Positions 61,241 to 64,000 of a DNA stretch of 64,000 nucleotides are shown piece after piece. The translations under genes were made by a program, and so were the position numbers. Source of the stretch: Ulva prolifera (Eukaryota; Chlorophyta; Ulvophyceae; Ulvales; Ulvaceae). The stretch is taken from the NCBI GenBank assembly GCA_023078555.1, contig CM041203.1:3763981-3827980 (forward strand). The letters run 5' to 3'. The notes under the pieces were generated by a model. It was not told where the DNA came from. It made no database searches and saw nothing but the letters and a program-made list of their open reading frames with translations. How positions within the stretch are numbered: the first letter of the stretch is position 1; every line of letters starts with the position of its first letter.

Positions 61241-62098
61241 GTGGCATCCCCGCGCATCCCGCGCACAGCGCCGTTCGTCCGCGCGCAGCTCGCGGCCGCT
61301 CCGAGGCAGATCCATGCTGGCCCGATGGGCCCGCCCCCCCCTGCTCCGCCCCAGCCCGCCTCCCAGGTGGCGGGCCCTTCGCGCGGGGCGACCTTGCCCG
61401 CGGAGCCGATACCTGCAGCCCCGCCGCCGCCGGTCGCGCGTGCGGACGCGCCACCGGCGCCTGCGACTGCTCCGGCCGCCGACACCGATGCCGGACACAG
61501 CGCCCAGCCGGGGCGCCACGCGCTAGATGCAGCGCAGGCTGCGGCCCTGGCGGCGGCAGCGGCGCCGGGTGGCCAGGACCCGGCGGGGCCTGGGGAGCGG
61601 GCCGCTGCTGCGCAGGCAACGGCGCTGGCGCAGGTGTTCAGGGCAGTGGCCCAGGAGAAGCTGGGGGACATCATGTTTATGCCGCCGGGTAACCCATTGT
61701 GCATAGGAGATGTGTCGGTTGTGAACCCCTGTGCTGGTTCCTATTGCGGCCGTGCGGCCCGAGAGGACGGGGCTGCTGCGGAGACACGGGACGTGCAGAA
61801 ACGCACTGCTTATCGTTTGTACGACCCTGATGCGTACAGTTTTGTGCCGTTGTCGCATGAGACGCATGGTCGCTTGGGACGGCCTGCCATGAATCACTTG
61901 AATCGGCTGGCAGAGGTTGCGTCTCGGTGTGGTAAGGTGAACCGTGCTTTGTTTGTGACGAATGCTCTGCGCCGGTTGAGTGTGGCGTTGTGCAAGGGGA
62001 ATGCTCTTGTGCTCCGTGCGGGGCTTCAATCTTTGGCTGGCATCACCGGTAGGGCTGTGGTACGTGCTCGTGCCCGGCCTAGTGCCATGGCTGCGTGA
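61241..62098 (+). mobile_element. Retroelement C-terminal domain reading frame
   Basis: An open frame of 285 codons from ATG 61241. The first half is Ala/Pro-rich and may be non-genuine start sequence. From about 61650 the protein is structured: KLGDIMFMPPGN, GDVSVVNPCAGSYCGRAARE, RDVQKRTAYRL, SFVPLSHETHGRLGRPAMNH, ALFVTNALRRLSVALCKGNA, ending ARARPSAMAA. This matches the C-terminal tail found after the reverse transcriptase in non-LTR-like elements of algae and plants, as I recall it. No reverse transcriptase motif (such as YADD) lies within the window upstream, so this is a 5'-truncated copy. It is followed by the tandem TTTGTAAC units expected of its 3' end. Confidence 0.65.
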
Positions 62099-62117
62099 GT
62101 GGATATGCGTGTGAATT

Positions 62118-62445
62118 CCTAGCGATGGCTCGCTGCCTGGCCTCTGTCCTTTGTAACTACATACATCTGGCAACGGCTCGCTGCCCGGCCTCTGTCCTTT
62201 GTAACTACATACATACATCTTCCTGGCGACGGCTCGCTGCCCCGCCTCTGTCCTTTGTAACTACATACATACATGTGTACCGTGCGGGGCTTCAATCTTT
62301 GGCTGGCATCACCGGCCGGGCTGTGGTATGTGCTCGTACCCGGCCTATAGCTTGTGCCATGACTGCGTGAGTGGATTTGCGTGTGTATTCCTGGCAACGG
62401 CTCGCTGCCCGGCCTCTGTCCTTTGCAACTATATACATACACACC
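62118..62445 (+). repeat. Tandem retroelement 3'-end units (four copies) with an inserted duplicated segment
   Basis: Four units of about 50 bases, each reading GCGACGGCTCGCTGCCCGGC then CTCTGTCCTTTGTAACT and CATACATACAT, begin near 62119, 62170, 62224 and 62392. Between the third and fourth is a segment (62276-62372) repeating 62010-62098 from the upstream reading frame (GTGCGGGGCTTCAATCTTTG, then GGCTGGCATCACCGG). The arrangement suggests repeated truncated insertion or recombination at the element's 3' end. Confidence 0.85.
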
Positions 62446-62520
62446 CACGCACCGCCAGCACTCGCGCTGCCCACAGCCACACAGCCACACAGCCATACAC
62501 ATGACCACACACCCACAAAC

Positions 62521-63382
62521 ACGTCCGGTGGCGTTTGCATTCCTGAACAGGCTCGCCGATGTGGCTGCATGCCCCCTGCAGGGGCAGGCGCGGTCTCTCG
62601 ACGGTGCTTCCTGGAGAATGCGATGCGCGACATCTCCACGACGCTCTGCCGCGCCATCGCGCGTCAGGTTCACGCCGCTGCCCCGCTGATGGCGCGTCAC
62701 GGGGGCAAGGCGGTACTGACGGGACTTACGGTCCCGTGTGATGATCTCGCGCCGCTCACGGGCCATCCGGCCTGAGCAGCGAGCCGCCCGTGGCGTCCTC
62801 GCCGCTCTCTCGCGGGCCGGGCGTCATCCGCGGCTCGGGCGCACTGATAGGCAGCGTGTGCTGCCTCTGCCGTGTGCCCCGACCCTCGGACACAGTGCAC
62901 CTCGGGCGTGCTCCGTTCCGGGTGGGTCGGCGGATGGGGGCGCCCCCCCGTGTGTTGTTCCGGCGCTCGGGGCTGGCCTGGTCGGGGCATTGGGGTGGGG
63001 GTCCTGGGAGCCCTCAGCGGCTTCCGCATGGGGCGGGCGCCGGCCAGGACGCCGCGCGGGGCTGCCACTGCCGCGCGGTTGGCGGGGTCGTGTAGCGTGT
63101 GGGCGTGTGGGTGTGTGTGTTTGGGTGGGGTCTGGGCCGCGTGGGGGTGCGTGGGTCGGGTATCCGTGTGTAGGTGCGTTTGGGGGTGGGTGCGCGTGGA
63201 GGTGCGTGTGGGGGTTGTGCGTGTGGGGGTGTGTGGGAGTGGGGGAGTGTGTGTGTGCCTGTTGTGCCTTGTGTGCCTTGGCGTTGGCTGTTGCTCTCTT
63301 GTTGCGTGCGCATTGCGTTGTTCGTGCTCTCCCTCTTGGTCCTGGTGGTGCTACCAGCCCCTCCGGCTTTTTCCTTTGTAAC
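62521..63382 (+). mobile_element. Second retroelement C-terminal fragment with GT-rich 3' UTR
   Basis: Broken frames at 62521-62775 encode FAFLNRLADVAACPLQGQ, then (in another frame) FLENAMRDISTTLCRAIARQ and a terminal LTGHPA before a stop at 62775. This is the same tail domain in a subfamily different from the 61-kb copy. A shift near 62600 separates the two parts, so it is not intact. A GT-rich stretch (63060-63300) follows and ends in GTGGTGCTACCAGCCCCTCC and TTTTTCCTTTGTAAC at 63346-63382, directly abutting the CA array. The layout of coding tail, GT-rich 3' UTR, TTTGTAAC and simple repeat is what a non-LTR element end should look like. Confidence 0.6.

Positions 63383-64000
<618 letters not shown>

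Overview
This window is nuclear DNA from a green alga. Every recognisable gene is split by short introns of roughly 100-400 bases, with GT donors (often GTGCGT, GTATGT or GTACGT) and acceptors that usually end in TGCAG. The genes are eukaryotic and plant-like: a plant-type aspartate carbamoyltransferase with a probable transit peptide, an EIN2-like NRAMP protein, CAF-1 large subunit, CDC45, BUD13, dymeclin, OTU1/YOD1, a PTC7-like phosphatase, and ciliary genes (DRC1, a roadblock/LC7 light chain). The ciliary genes imply a flagellate stage. I cannot tell from the sequence alone whether this is a chlorophyte (trebouxiophyte-like in gene style) or a streptophyte alga; the EIN2-like gene makes that question important.

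Layout, left to right. 1-450: the 3' end of an unidentified plus-strand gene. 623-5.05 kb (minus): a long coiled-coil protein. 6.28-9.81 kb (plus): CDC45. 10.0-16.2 kb (minus): one very large gene, or two, ending in a PTC7-type PP2C domain preceded by Arg/Ser-rich sequence and a SAP-like N-terminus. 17.0 kb: a 21-bp tandem repeat. 17.9-20.7 kb (plus): DRC1. 20.9-23.7 kb (minus): a BTB-BACK-kelch protein. 24.0-28.15 kb (minus): EIN2-like protein with 12-TM NRAMP core and long C-terminal domain. 28.86-31.95 kb (plus): J-domain protein ending in a GPALPP/DUF3752-like tail. 33.1-34.74 kb (plus): OTU1. 34.95-35.27 kb (minus): roadblock light chain. 36-39 kb: repeat-rich DNA. 39.4-42.16 kb (plus): dymeclin. 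44.74-45.33 kb: a CA array of nearly 600 bp. 45.9-48.03 kb (minus): BUD13. 48.1-49.26 kb (minus): an unidentified gene, head-to-head with CAF-1 large subunit (49.36-53.48 kb, plus). 53.65-56.6 kb (plus): an unidentified helical protein with a possible ubiquitin-interacting motif. 57.1-58.8 kb (plus): aspartate carbamoyltransferase. 59-64 kb: GC-rich DNA with decayed non-LTR-like retroelement C-termini, tandem 3'-end units and a second CA array.

The genes are mostly housekeeping and do not form a single pathway. Several lie tail-to-tail with gaps of about 200 bp (CDC45/PP2C, DRC1/kelch, OTU1/roadblock), and some are head-to-head (EIN2-like/J-domain, CAF-1/unknown). The most striking item is the EIN2-like protein. 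It keeps the EIN2 C-terminal blocks, including the terminal KGK...KR basic motif, while its NRAMP core keeps the metal-site residues DPGN and MPH. The second theme is a dispersed repeat family whose 3' ends share a TTTGTAAC signature followed by CA or TACA simple repeats.

Exon boundaries were read by eye from splice motifs and protein continuity, so gene ends are firmer than individual junctions. Family comparisons are from memory; no database search was run.
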